A stretch of DNA of 64,000 bases from Acidobacteriaceae bacterium (GCA_035944135.1 DASZBM010000002.1:310001-374000), one strand, 5' to 3'; positions 17,831 through 25,739 are shown, counted from the stretch's first letter. A program made the numbers and translations. The notes: generated by a model not told the origin, from the letters alone.

Positions 17831-18106
17831 GTTGCGAGGCGGGTGGTTCCCAGTCGTTCGTTGGCACCCGAGACAGCGGTTCGCGCTTTGCGCGAATGCC
17901 CACCTTAGCGACGATGAAGCCGTCGCGAAGATGGGGCACCCGGATTTGTGGCGCGGATGGGGTATGCGGCAGAGGTGATGGGTGAGTGCTGCCGCAATGG
18001 AGTGTAGTTCTGCGCTGCGGATGGTCAGTTCCGGCGCGGCGGAGTGGGATTTTTTGGAGGGTGACAGCTCGCTATTCTCGCACTGAAGTAACGGGGAAAA
18101 GCAGAG
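17831..18106. other. Non-coding interval with a repeat-C copy
   Basis: No gene is recognised. 17897-17943 is a diverged copy of the palindromic element ending GATGGGGCACCCGG that recurs at 19550, 21309, 27390, 29426 and 29498. The remainder is presumably promoter for the membrane protein at 18107. Confidence 0.5.
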
Positions 18107-19183
18107 TTGTCAGCCCAAAACTGCAGGAGAACAGCACGCTACGCAGACCTTGCGGCCCTGGCCGTAAGCGCGGTCGCAGCGGCGCTGGCACCGATGCAAG
18201 TGTTTCTGTTCTCGTTTGCAGTGCTGGGGCCACTGCACTATCTGACCGAGATTGCGTGGCTGCGCAAGAAGAATTTCTACCTTGGCAAGAGCGTGGTTCC
18301 GTCGCGCGGGTATTTGGTGGCCGCGGTTGTCGCGGTAGTGCTGAGCCTCTCGAGCGATCTAGTGAAGCACGATCTGTGGTTCTGGACCGTGGGAGCGATG
18401 CTGCTGATTTCGCTCTCGGTGCTGGTGCGGAACGTTTACGTGATTGCAGTGGTGGCGGTGGCGGCTCTGGTCACGTCGTTGTTCCTGCGGACGTGGGTGT
18501 TTTTTATTGCGGCGATGGTGCCGACGCTAGTGCATGTGTTCTTTTTCACCTGGACATTCATGGTGAGCGGAGCGCTGCGCGAGAAGCGAAAGACGCTGGC
18601 CAAGTGGGTGAACCCGGCGCTGGCGGTTGCGACGCCGGTGGTCCTGATGTTTCTGCCGATTCACTATGGGGTGCTGGGAGGATTCTGGCTGCGGGCGGAG
18701 TCGATGACCTTCTTCTCGATCCATACGAAGCTCGCGGCTGATCTGCACCAGACGATGATGCTGAACGGAACGCTGCTCAATAGCCCGCTGATTGCGGGTC
18801 TCATTAGAGTGTTTGCGTTTGCTTATCTGTTCCACTACCTGAACTGGTTCGCCAAGACCGAAGTGCTGGAGTGGCATAAGATTTCGCGGCGCGGATGGTT
18901 GGCGATTGCCGTGATCTATGCGGCGTGCCTGGGGAGCTTCGCGGTGAGCTTCCGGTTCGGGTTTATGTTGTCCTCGTCCCTGGGTTTGCTGCATGTGGTG
19001 CTCGAGTTCCCGCTGAACTGGCAGACGCTGCGGTTTGTGGCGGGCGAGCATGGAGTTGTGCCGGCGAGACGATGGGTGCTGGCGCGGCTTGGAACGGGTG
19101 CGCGGCCGGCATGGCCACATTTCAGGCCGGTCCGGCAGACCGTCCTCCCGGCTGGCTTGCAGCCCGTTGAGGATGCTGGGTAA
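18107..19183 (+). CDS. Conserved polytopic membrane protein, unknown function
   Basis: A 358-residue protein with about nine helices. An N-terminal motif, FAVLGPLHYLTEIAWLRKKNFY, is the most conserved-looking stretch, and HVFFFTWTFMVSGALREKRK and FAYLFHYLNWFAKTEVLEWHKI follow; I recall similar proteins from Bacteroidota and Acidobacteriota but no function. The start is TTG at 18107, with only a weak ribosome site; ATG at 18194 is an alternative that would lose the first helix. The natural end seems to be near residue 325 (VLEFPLNWQTLRF): the last 30 or so residues are low-complexity and run into the opposing gene, so the stop may have been lost. Confidence 0.7.
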   Translation: MSAQNCRRTARYADLAALAVSAVAAALAPMQVFLFSFAVLGPLHYLTEIAWLRKKNFYLGKSVVPSRGYLVAAVVAVVLSLSSDLVKHDLWFWTVGAMLLISLSVLVRNVYVIAVVAVAALVTSLFLRTWVFFIAAMVPTLVHVFFFTWTFMVSGALREKRKTLAKWVNPALAVATPVVLMFLPIHYGVLGGFWLRAESMTFFSIHTKLAADLHQTMMLNGTLLNSPLIAGLIRVFAFAYLFHYLNWFAKTEVLEWHKISRRGWLAIAVIYAACLGSFAVSFRFGFMLSSSLGLLHVVLEFPLNWQTLRFVAGEHGVVPARRWVLARLGTGARPAWPHFRPVRQTVLPAGLQPVEDAG

Positions 19184-19753
19184 AGGCTCGGCTGGAGTGG
19201 GCCGGGGTTGAACCCGGATGCGCTCCCAGTATGCCTTGTCGGCGGCCTCATCTTCCTCGTCGCCGCCGAGTTCCTCGAGCAGACGCTGGGCTGAGCCCAT
19301 GGGTTGATCATGGCCGAGTTCGGCCTCCGGGGCGATGGGGCCGTGGGTGGGGTCGTGGATGATTTCGGCTACCGGTTGGGCCTGGGCTTTGGGGTCCGGT
19401 TTGGGAAGGTTGTGGCTGGCGATCTGGAGGGCGTAGAGGACCAGGCCCGCGCGGCGCGGGTCGAGCTCTCCGGAGACGATCTGCTGGATGATGAGGCCGA
19501 CGGATAGCTGGATGGCGGAGCGGTCTTCGGGGAGCGGGAGGGAAAGCATCCCACTAGCCCGCTCCGCGTGTGAATGGGGCACCCGGCGATGGGGCGCCCG
19601 ACGGGAGCCGTAAGAGTTTATGGCGGCGCCGCGGGTGGTGTGGTGGTAGTAGCAGAAGTCCTGGCTGCGGAGGCATGGGCTGCCGCAGCGGCGACCGTCG
19701 GTGAAGATGTGGCGGCATTGGAGACGGGTCGGCTCTGGCGTGTGGATGCTCAT
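18527..19753 (-). CDS. Cys/His-cluster protein with run-on antisense C-terminus
   Basis: A 408-residue frame of two parts. The first 190 or so residues look like a real protein: CRHIFTDGRRCGSPCLRSQ followed by DFCYYHHTTR near the N-terminus gives a Cys3/Cys-His-His cluster that could bind a metal, then a helical region (LPEDRSAIQLSVGLIIQQIVSG) and an acidic stretch. From about residue 200 the frame runs antisense to the membrane-protein gene at 18107 and becomes His/Arg/Gln-rich, typical of a shadow. The original stop is therefore probably lost and the true domain likely ends near 19160. The ATG at 19753 has GAAAGG upstream, and a good promoter lies at 19815-19844. I recall short homologues in Acidobacteriota; function unknown. 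Confidence 0.65.
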   Translation of the reverse strand: MSIHTPEPTRLQCRHIFTDGRRCGSPCLRSQDFCYYHHTTRGAAINSYGSRRAPHRRVPHSHAERASGMLSLPLPEDRSAIQLSVGLIIQQIVSGELDPRRAGLVLYALQIASHNLPKPDPKAQAQPVAEIIHDPTHGPIAPEAELGHDQPMGSAQRLLEELGGDEEDEAADKAYWERIRVQPRPTPAEPLPSILNGLQASREDGLPDRPEMWPCRPRTRSKPRQHPSSRRHNSMLARHKPQRLPVQRELEHHMQQTQGRGQHKPEPEAHREAPQARRIDHGNRQPSAPRNLMPLQHFGLGEPVQVVEQISKRKHSNETRNQRAIEQRSVQHHRLVQISRELRMDREEGHRLRPQPESSQHPIVNRQKHQDHRRRNRQRRVHPLGQRLSLLAQRSAHHECPGEKEHMH

Positions 19754-19776
19754 TTTTTGGCCTTTCAGGTTAAATG

Positions 19777-19804
19777 CGAAAGCCCGGCGGGTGCCGGGCT
19801 TTCG
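19777..19804 (-). promoter_or_regulatory. Perfect hairpin in the leader of the Cys/His protein
   Basis: A 12-bp perfect stem, CGAAAGCCCGGC / GCCGGGCTTTCG, with a 4-base loop. It sits between the predicted promoter (19815-19844) and the start codon (19753), so it would be in the 5' untranslated RNA. There is no T-run, so attenuation is not obvious. Confidence 0.6.
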
Positions 19805-19814
19805 AGAACTTTAC

Positions 19815-19844
19815 TCTATAAGGTTAGTATAACAAGGCTGTCAA
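19815..19844 (-). promoter_or_regulatory. Sigma-70-type promoter for the Cys/His protein gene
   Basis: On the minus strand: consensus -35 TTGACA (19839-19844), 18-base spacer, -10 TATAGA (19815-19820). A second TATACT lies inside the spacer. Confidence 0.6.
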
Positions 19845-19968
19845 GGGGTTTTGATCCTAAAGCCTTTCGTTGATGCGATTTATAGGTGAAAGCAATTTCA
19901 GTGGTTTAGGTTTCAGGCTGCTGAATGAGGTGGAATCGAGCTCCTGCAGGGCGAGCCAGGAACTCGCT

Positions 19969-20448
19969 CTAGCCGACTGCTCCCACAAGTTCGGGCTCGA
20001 CCTCTTGCTGGCCTTGATGCTGGACCCTGGCGGCGGCAGGTTTCGATTCTTTGCGGATGTCGATGCTCCCGTTCAGGTGAGCTCCTTCTTCGATGGAGAT
20101 ACGGGAGGTGATGACGTCTCCGCAGAGCGAGCCGTCGCGACGGACGTAGACATGATCGGTTGCGGAGCAGGCGCCGGTGACTTCGCCCTGGAGGACGATG
20201 TCCTGGGCGGTGATGGTTGCGGAGACTCGACCGCTGGGGCCGACGGTGACGCGATCGTGCGGGAGGGCGATGGAGCCCTGGACGTGGCCTTCGATCAGGA
20301 TGGATTCTGCGCCGGTGATCTCACCTTTGATGGAGATGGTTTTGCCGATCATGCTGGGGGCGATCACGGCAGAGGCGGAGGAACCGGGGGGATTTCCGGG
20401 CCGGCGAACCGGCTCGGGCATTGAAGTATCGACGCGCTGCTCTGGCAT
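19969..20448 (-). CDS. Bactofilin (polymer-forming cytoskeletal protein)
   Basis: A 159-residue bactofilin. After a proline-rich N-terminus the right-handed beta-helix core runs from about residue 30 to 140: GKTISIKGEITGAESILIEG, then repeated hydrophobic/glycine turns (VTVGPSGRVSATITAQDIVL, HVYVRRDGSLCGDVITSRI, EEGAHLNGSIDI). Bactofilins polymerise without nucleotide at the membrane and organise cell shape or cell-wall enzymes; no LytM endopeptidase partner is next to it. ATG 20448 is preferred to TTG 20490 because GAGG precedes it by five bases. Confidence 0.9.
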   Translation of the reverse strand: MPEQRVDTSMPEPVRRPGNPPGSSASAVIAPSMIGKTISIKGEITGAESILIEGHVQGSIALPHDRVTVGPSGRVSATITAQDIVLQGEVTGACSATDHVYVRRDGSLCGDVITSRISIEEGAHLNGSIDIRKESKPAAARVQHQGQQEVEPELVGAVG

Positions 20449-20697
20449 GAGGACCTCGGTGGGACTTATGGGGGTGGGGGATGTGAACAACTGCTTAGAG
20501 CGCTACGTTAGGCGGGAGCGAGGGCGGTGGGATATAGCATTTTCGGGGGAGCGGCGTGGGTGGGATTGGCAAGCGAGGGTGCGGATCAGGGAGTGTGCTT
20601 CTCTGAGGCCGGCTGCCGCGGGTTCCGGGTTGCGCTACGAGCTTCGAGCTGCGAGCTTCGAGCTGCCAGTTTTAAGGTGCGGGTCAGCGGCATAAAA
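20449..20697. other. Intergenic region with short-unit repeats
   Basis: No gene is seen. 20632-20672 holds tandem units of the type GAGCTTCGAGCTGC, one of the gene-end short-unit tails. Confidence 0.5.
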
Positions 20698-20721
20698 GAG
20701 CCCGGCTCGTGGGCCGGGCTC
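20692..20721 (-). terminator. Terminator of the glycine-zipper protein gene
   Basis: Read on the minus strand: GAGCCCGGC, 6-base loop, GCCGGGCTC (20698-20721), then TTTTAT (20692-20697). It lies 31 bases after the stop of the gene at 20752. Confidence 0.8.
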
Positions 20722-20751
20722 GGGGGTTACTCGTGGTGGGCAGGGGTGCAA

Positions 20752-21159
20752 TTACTGCAAGGTGCGACGGCGCGCGGCGGTATTGGTGGAAGCTGCCCGG
20801 CGGCGCGCAACATAGCGGCGGTGAGCGATGGCGTTCCGCTTCTCCTGCTGCTTGATGTCGTGATGCTTCTTGATCATGTGGAAGCCCGTGCCGACGGTGT
20901 GGCCGGTTTTGAGGCCAACGAAAGCACCGGCAGGGCCGCCGACGACGCCTCCGGCGACGGCACCGGCGCCGGCTGGGATGGCCTCGGTCTTGAGCTTGTT
21001 GTGGTGCTGCTTGTCGCGGGCCTCTACCTGGGCCTTGGCGCGGGCCTGGGCGGCGTGGCGGGCCCGCTTTTGCGCGGGGGTCTGGCTAGCGGCGGCTGGC
21101 AGGGCTAGTGCGAGGGCGAGAAATGTGCCGGTGAGGCCTGCGATCCATCGGTTGAGCAT
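20752..21159 (-). CDS. Small secreted glycine-zipper protein, unknown function
   Basis: A 135-residue protein: signal peptide MLNRWIAGLTGTFLALALALPAAA; a basic Ala/Lys/Arg-rich helix; a glycine-zipper-like hydrophobic stretch, AGAGAVAGGVVGGPAGAFVG; and a second very basic helix ending in RRYVARRRAA. The composition suggests an exported protein that inserts in or binds to a membrane. The start at 21159 is chosen because GGAGTG lies just upstream; GTG 21180 would add seven residues. No relative could be named. Confidence 0.65.
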   Translation of the reverse strand: MLNRWIAGLTGTFLALALALPAAASQTPAQKRARHAAQARAKAQVEARDKQHHNKLKTEAIPAGAGAVAGGVVGGPAGAFVGLKTGHTVGTGFHMIKKHHDIKQQEKRNAIAHRRYVARRRAASTNTAARRRTLQ

Positions 21160-21308
21160 GCGATCACTCCGTGACACCAAGAGAATCGGATGGGGTTTTG
21201 ACTAGGGGTGGATGTCCAAGATTTCGGGAGGTTTGCGTGAAACTTTGGTCACTTGCGGGCAACCGTTGCGGGCCGGCGAGAAGCTATCGCGCGGCTTAGC
21301 GCGCGACC

Positions 21309-21346
21309 GCCCACTCATCCGCTGCGCGCATGAATGGGGCACCCGG
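21309..21346. repeat. Dispersed palindromic repeat C, GCCCACTCATCC...GGGGCACCCGG
   Basis: An imperfect palindrome: CCCACTCATCCGC, a short loop, then GCGCATGAATGGGG and the constant tail GCACCCGG. It lies directly downstream of the GNAT gene stop. Confidence 0.75.
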
Positions 21347-21370
21347 ATTGTGGGCGATCCAGCGCCGGCG

Positions 21371-22006
21371 CTAGCGGGTGCCGGTGGGGGCGAGGGGGTT
21401 GATCTGGACGAGCTCGGGGAGCTGGGGCTCGCGGGGGCCGAGGACGGCGATGTTGGGGAGCGGGCCGCGCACCATGGCGACTTCGTCGCAGGCGTAGAGA
21501 CGCGGGCAGGTCTGGCAGTCCTTGTAGATTTTGTCGGGCATGGCGTCGCGTTCGGCGGTGCGGAAGCCGAGGTGCTCGAAGTAGTCGGGGATGCGGGTGA
21601 AGAGGCAGACGGAGGCGACCTCGTGGTCGTCGGCTTCGGCGATGAGGGCTTCGAGGATGGCGTCGCCGGCGCCGAGGCCGCGGCGGTCTGCGCGGACGAC
21701 GATGGAGCGGACCTCGGCGAGGTGCGGGCCGTAGAGGTGGAGGGCGCCGCAGCCGAGGAACTCTTCTTCGGGTTCGTGGGTTTCGGGGTTTTCGATGGTG
21801 CGGTAGGCGACGGTGAAGTCGCGGATGTTCTCGCAGAGCTCGGCGTAGGAGCGGCGGAGGAGGGTGCCGTCGTGGGAGTGGGCGTTGACGAGGTCGAAGA
21901 TGTTGCGGGCGTCCTGGAGGCGGGCTTTGTGGACGCGGATGGGTGCGGCGCTGGCGGGCTGCGCTTCGTGGGGGCCGAGATCGAGAGTGATGAGGTCGCT
22001 GGACAT
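21371..22006 (-). CDS. GNAT acetyltransferase, putative short N-acetylglutamate synthase
   Basis: A 211-residue single-domain GNAT protein. The acetyl-CoA motif A is AEVRSIVVRADRRGLGAGDAI, and the C-terminal signature is YFEHLGFRTAERDAMPDKIYKDC followed by QTCPRLYACDE, with three clustered cysteines. This pattern matches the short ArgA-type synthases that make N-acetylglutamate, the first step of arginine biosynthesis, without the amino-acid-kinase domain of classical ArgA. Its start is 5 bases after the argH stop on the same strand, which strongly supports the pathway. It probably supplies N-acetylglutamate to ArgB in this locus. Confidence 0.83.
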   Translation of the reverse strand: MSSDLITLDLGPHEAQPASAAPIRVHKARLQDARNIFDLVNAHSHDGTLLRRSYAELCENIRDFTVAYRTIENPETHEPEEEFLGCGALHLYGPHLAEVRSIVVRADRRGLGAGDAILEALIAEADDHEVASVCLFTRIPDYFEHLGFRTAERDAMPDKIYKDCQTCPRLYACDEVAMVRGPLPNIAVLGPREPQLPELVQINPLAPTGTR

Positions 22007-22010
22007 TTCT

Positions 22011-23492
22011 TTAGGGGGTAGAGGGTAGGGGATAGAGGGTAGAGAGGCGAGTGCGCGCGGCGGCGAGGGCTTCGCGGACGCGGTGGGTGGCGGTGCCGCC
22101 GGGGACGTCGTGGCAGTCGAGGGTGGCGGTGAGTGAGATGGCTTCGTAGAAGTCTTCGGCGAACTCGGGCGAGAGGGTGCGGAGGTCTTCGAGTGGGATG
22201 GCGTTGAGTTCGAGGTTGCGGTCGAGGCCGAGGCGGACGGCGTTGCCGACGATTTCGTGGGCTTTCCGGAAGGGGACGCCTTTGTTGGAGAGATAAGTGG
22301 CGGCGGCCATGGCGTTGAGGTAGCCGGTTTCGGCGGCGGATTTGAGGCGTGGGGTGCGGAAATTCAGGGCGCGGGTGAAGTTGGGGAGGACGCTGAGCAG
22401 GCCGGCGAGGGTGTCGGCGATGTCGAAGATCTGCTCCTGGCCTTCCTGGAGGTCTTTGTTATAGGCGAGCGGCAGGCCTTTGATGAGCGTGGCGAGCGCG
22501 GTGGCGGCGCCGAGGAGGCGGGCGGATTTGCCGCGGGCGAGCTCGGTGAGGTCGGGGTTTTTCTTTTGCGGCATCGCGGAAGAGCCGGTGGAGAAGGCTT
22601 CGGGGAGGTCGACGAAGGCGAACTCGGCCGTGGCGTAGAGGGTGAGCTCTTCGGCGAAGCGCGAGATGTGCAGGCCGAGGGTGGAGGCTGCTTGCGCGAA
22701 GTCGAGCATGAAATCGCGGTCGGATGTGGCGTCGATGGAGTTGGGTGTGGGGGCGCTGAAGGCGAGGGCGTCCGCGGCGATGGTGCGGTCGAGTGCGAGG
22801 GTGGCGCCGGCGATGGCTCCGCTGCCGAGCGGGCAGAGGTTCATGCGGGCGCGTGCGTCGGCGAAGCGGGAGAGGTCGCGCTCGAGCATGGAGACGTAGG
22901 CGAGGAGCCAGTGGGCGAGGAGGACGGGCTCGGCGCGCTGGAGGTGCGTGTAGCCGGGCATGACGTCGTCGATGTGGGCTTCGGCTTGCGTGAGGAGTGC
23001 GTTTGCCCAGTCGAGGAGGCCGTGAGTTGTCGCGTCGATCGCGTCGCGGACGAAGAGGCGCATGTCGGTGGCGATCTGTTCGTTGCGCGAGCGGCCGGTG
23101 TGGAGCTTGAGGGCGAGGGCGCCGATCTCTTTGGTGAGCTCGAGCTCGACGAAGTGGTGGATGTCTTCGGCCTGTGGGGCGCTGGCGACGATGGCGGCGC
23201 CGATCTGAGCGTTGGATGTTTCGTAATCGATTTGGCCTGAAGTTGCGCTGATGCGGTGCGACCAGTTGAGGAGGCGTTCGCCGACGCGGGTGAGGCCGGC
23301 GAGCATAGTGTCGAGTTCGTCTGGCGTGAGGATGCCGGCGGCGGCGAGGGCGCGGGCGTGCGCCTGCGAGGCGGCTACTTCGTGAGGCAGGAGGCGCCAG
23401 TCGAAGGGGAAGCTGCGCTGCCACTGCTCGAAGGTGCGGTCGAGGGGCTCGCGGAAGCGGCCGGACCACATCTTGGTTGGTTCACTAGGCAT
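22011..23492 (-). CDS. argH: Argininosuccinate lyase
   Basis: Last enzyme of arginine biosynthesis: splits argininosuccinate to arginine and fumarate. A fumarase/aspartase-superfamily protein of 493 residues with the signature GSSAMPQKKNPD (about residues 301-312), the N-terminal MWSGRF block, and TSDRDFMLDF in the active-site region. The last ten residues (STLYPLPSTP) are encoded by a tandem run of CCCTCTA-like units and look like an accretion from a gene-end repeat tail; the enzyme's natural end is probably AAARTRL. argG, which makes its substrate, is not in the window. Confidence 0.95.
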   Translation of the reverse strand: MPSEPTKMWSGRFREPLDRTFEQWQRSFPFDWRLLPHEVAASQAHARALAAAGILTPDELDTMLAGLTRVGERLLNWSHRISATSGQIDYETSNAQIGAAIVASAPQAEDIHHFVELELTKEIGALALKLHTGRSRNEQIATDMRLFVRDAIDATTHGLLDWANALLTQAEAHIDDVMPGYTHLQRAEPVLLAHWLLAYVSMLERDLSRFADARARMNLCPLGSGAIAGATLALDRTIAADALAFSAPTPNSIDATSDRDFMLDFAQAASTLGLHISRFAEELTLYATAEFAFVDLPEAFSTGSSAMPQKKNPDLTELARGKSARLLGAATALATLIKGLPLAYNKDLQEGQEQIFDIADTLAGLLSVLPNFTRALNFRTPRLKSAAETGYLNAMAAATYLSNKGVPFRKAHEIVGNAVRLGLDRNLELNAIPLEDLRTLSPEFAEDFYEAISLTATLDCHDVPGGTATHRVREALAAARTRLSTLYPLPSTP

Positions 23493-23554
23493 CTGCGATC
23501 GAATCCTTCTGTTTCTATTTCTATTTGTGTTTCATTTGCCGAGCGACTTGTATT

Positions 23555-23983
23555 TCAATCGCCAACGAAAATCCAGTGAAGCTGCTCTGCCAATGTGCGT
23601 TTTCGAAACTTCATCGTAGCTTCAGCAGGAAAGCTCTTAGGTTGAACGTCACAGCACGTCATGCCATAAGTGATTGGCAATGAATAGACGTCATCTATGT
23701 TCGGCAGCGACGGGGCTTCGGGAAACGATGCGATTCCTGCCTTATCGGTTCGCCGCTGGATCCATTTGCAGCCATGCCACTTCAACTTGAGGCCCGAGTC
23801 CACTGGCGTGCAGTTGTAACGCAGAGTGATTGGAATGTCCCGTAATGGTTTGTTCGTGCCGTCTTCAACTGCGTGGATCGTGAGTCCTTGCGCTTCAGCA
23901 CTCTTGGATAAGGGGAGCACGCAGGCGAAGCACACGACGATTATGCCGAGCCATTTCGATTCGGACTGTGCGAACACCGTCAT
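23555..23983 (-). CDS. Small secreted protein, unknown function
   Basis: A 142-residue exported protein. The signal peptide is about 31 residues (WLGIIVVCFACVLPLSKSAEAQ). The mature part starts GLTIHAVEDGTNKPLRDIPI, which looks like the first strand of a CarboxypepD_reg/CNA-B-like beta-sandwich (an 'accessory property' domain with G-x-P-x-x-x-V). Four cysteines (NCTPVD, GCKWI, CCDV) could form disulphides. It interrupts the arg cluster between argH and argF on the same strand and has lower GC than its neighbours (for example TTCATCG and AATTTGA-rich flanks), so it may be a later insertion. Confidence 0.65.
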   Translation of the reverse strand: MTVFAQSESKWLGIIVVCFACVLPLSKSAEAQGLTIHAVEDGTNKPLRDIPITLRYNCTPVDSGLKLKWHGCKWIQRRTDKAGIASFPEAPSLPNIDDVYSLPITYGMTCCDVQPKSFPAEATMKFRKRTLAEQLHWIFVGD

Positions 23984-23984
23984 G

Positions 23985-24206
23985 CGTACCCCAGGGGCTG
24001 AAGCCCGTTTTGTGGTGAATTGTTATGGCACGGCTGAAGCCGTGCCCCTTCAAAAACTTTTGCGCTTTCAGTTTTCAGTTGCCAGTTTTCAGTTGCCAGT
24101 TTGTTTGCAGTTGAAAAGGGTTGAGCGGTTGTGGTGAGGCGGAGAGCGTCGGGGTCCTTCGACTTCGCTGCGCTCCGCTCAGGATGACGGCTTGTGGTGG
24201 TTCATT
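23985..24206. repeat. Composite repeat copy 1 (REP pair plus TTCGAC...GGATGAC)
   Basis: Contains a GGGGCTGAAGCCC palindrome, the palindrome GGCACGGCTGAAGCCGTGCC (about 24026-24045), CAGTTTTCAGTTGC short units, and the element TCCTTCGACTTCGCTGCGCT...AGGATGACGG (24155-24190). Two further copies follow in tandem. Confidence 0.85.
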
Positions 24207-24411
24207 TACCTCAGGGGCTAAAGCCCCGTTTCTGCTGAACTGTTATGGCACGGCTGAAGCCGTGCCCCTTCAAAACTTTTGCGCTATCAGTTTTCAGTTG
24301 CCAGTTTGTTTGTAGTTGAAAAGGGTTGAGCGGTTGTGGTGAGGCGGAGAGCGTCGGGGTCCTTCGACTTCGCTTCGCTTCGCTCAGGATGACGGCTTGT
24401 GGTGGTTCATT
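24207..24411. repeat. Composite repeat copy 2
   Basis: Same order of modules as copy 1 with about 90% visible identity; the GGCACGGCT palindrome starts near 24246 and the TTCGAC...GGATGACGG element covers 24360-24395. Period relative to copy 1 is about 220 bases. Confidence 0.85.
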
Positions 24412-24680
24412 TACCTCAGGGGCGAAAGCCCCGTTTCTGCTGAACTGTTATGGCACGGCTGAAGCCGTGCCCCTTCAAAACTTCTTTCCTCTTTCGCTTC
24501 TTCAGCACCTTTCGGAGTTGGGCTGCTGTGGGCTCCGGGTTTGCGCTATCAGTTTCGAGTTGCGAGTTTCGAGTCGCGAGTTAGTTCGTGGCTGAAAAGG
24601 GTTGAGGGGCTGTGGTGAGTCGGAGAGCGTCGGGGTCCTTCGACTTCGCTGCGCTCTGCTCAGGATGACCGGTTCTAACA
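24412..24680. repeat. Composite repeat copy 3, diverged
   Basis: Third copy; palindrome near 24451, then an extra CTTCTTTCCTCTTTCGC stretch, a different short-unit run (GAGTTGCGAGTTTCGAGTCG) and TTCGAC...GGATGACC at 24636-24670, ending 12 bases before the argF stop. 23984-24692 holds no gene. Confidence 0.8.
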
Positions 24681-24692
24681 ACTACCGCGAAG

Positions 24693-25739
24693 CTATCTGC
24701 GGCGGTTGGGGGTTTTGGGGAGGCGCTTGGCGCCGCCGAGGAGCATGAGGGTGATGGCCTTTTGGGCGTGCATGCGGTTTTCGGCCTGGTCGAAGACGAT
24801 GGAGTGCGGGCCGTCGAGGACCGAGTCGGTGACTTCAGCGTTGCGGTGCGCGGGCAGGCAGTGCATGAAGACTGCGCCCGATTGTGCGTGCGACATCAGG
24901 GCGTCGTTGACCTGGAAGGGGATGAAGATGGGGCCGCGGCGGGCGGAGTCGTGCTCCTGGCCCATGGAGACGCAGACGTCGGTGTAGATGGCGTCGGCGC
25001 CGGTGGCGGCCTTGACGGGGTCGTGGGTGAAGGTGAGCGAGCCGCCGGTGGTCTCGGCGATCTCGATGGCCTTGTGGATGATGTCGAGCTTGGGCTCGAA
25101 GCCTTTGGGTGTGGCGATGGTGACGTGCGAGCCGAGCAACGCGCCGGCGAGCATGAGCGAGTGGCAGACGTTGTTGCCGTCGCCGACGTAGGTGAACTTG
25201 AGGCCGTCGACGGCACCGAAGTGCTCTTCGAGGGTCATGAAGTCGGCAATGGCCTGGCAGGGATGCTCGAGGTCAGAGAGTGCGTTGATGACGGGGACCT
25301 TCGCGTTGGCGGCCATCTCGGTGATGGTGGAGTGCGCGAAGGTGCGGAGGACGATGATCTGCATCCAGCGCTCGAGATTGTGAGCGACGTCGGGGATGGA
25401 CTCGCGCTCGCCGAGCGGCTGCTTGGTCTGGTCGTAGAAGATGGCGTTGCCGCCTGACGTGTTCATGGCGGCTTCGAAGGTGAGGCGCGTGCGGAGGGAC
25501 GCCTTCTCGAAGATGAGGATCATCTGCTTCGCGTCGAGGGCGTGGCGGAAGTCGTCGGGGTTGGCTTTGACGGCGTGCGCGAGCTCGAGGATGGCGGTGA
25601 GCTCCTGCGGCGAGAGGTCGGCCATGGAGACGAGGTCGCGGCCGTTGAGACCCTTGGCGAGCTCGGTGAAGGCGGTGTCGGACTGGATGCCGGAGGGCTT
25701 CCGTGATTTCGGGTTCATGACGATGGTTTTCGTGTCCAT
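24693..25739 (-). CDS. argF: Ornithine carbamoyltransferase
   Basis: Transfers the carbamoyl group to ornithine to give citrulline. 348 residues. Carbamoyl-phosphate motif SLRTR at 81-85 (within FEKASLRTR), HPCQ at 159-162, the ornithine-specific DVCVSMG loop, and the HCLPAH motif near the C-terminus. DxxxSMG supports ornithine as substrate over N-acetylornithine. An extra N-terminal stretch of about 25 residues precedes the usual start of the fold; ATG 25739 is used, with an in-frame ATG at residue 8 as alternative. Part of the minus-strand arg series, separated from argD by a 229-base repeat-filled spacer. Confidence 0.94.
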   Translation of the reverse strand: MDTKTIVMNPKSRKPSGIQSDTAFTELAKGLNGRDLVSMADLSPQELTAILELAHAVKANPDDFRHALDAKQMILIFEKASLRTRLTFEAAMNTSGGNAIFYDQTKQPLGERESIPDVAHNLERWMQIIVLRTFAHSTITEMAANAKVPVINALSDLEHPCQAIADFMTLEEHFGAVDGLKFTYVGDGNNVCHSLMLAGALLGSHVTIATPKGFEPKLDIIHKAIEIAETTGGSLTFTHDPVKAATGADAIYTDVCVSMGQEHDSARRGPIFIPFQVNDALMSHAQSGAVFMHCLPAHRNAEVTDSVLDGPHSIVFDQAENRMHAQKAITLMLLGGAKRLPKTPNRRR

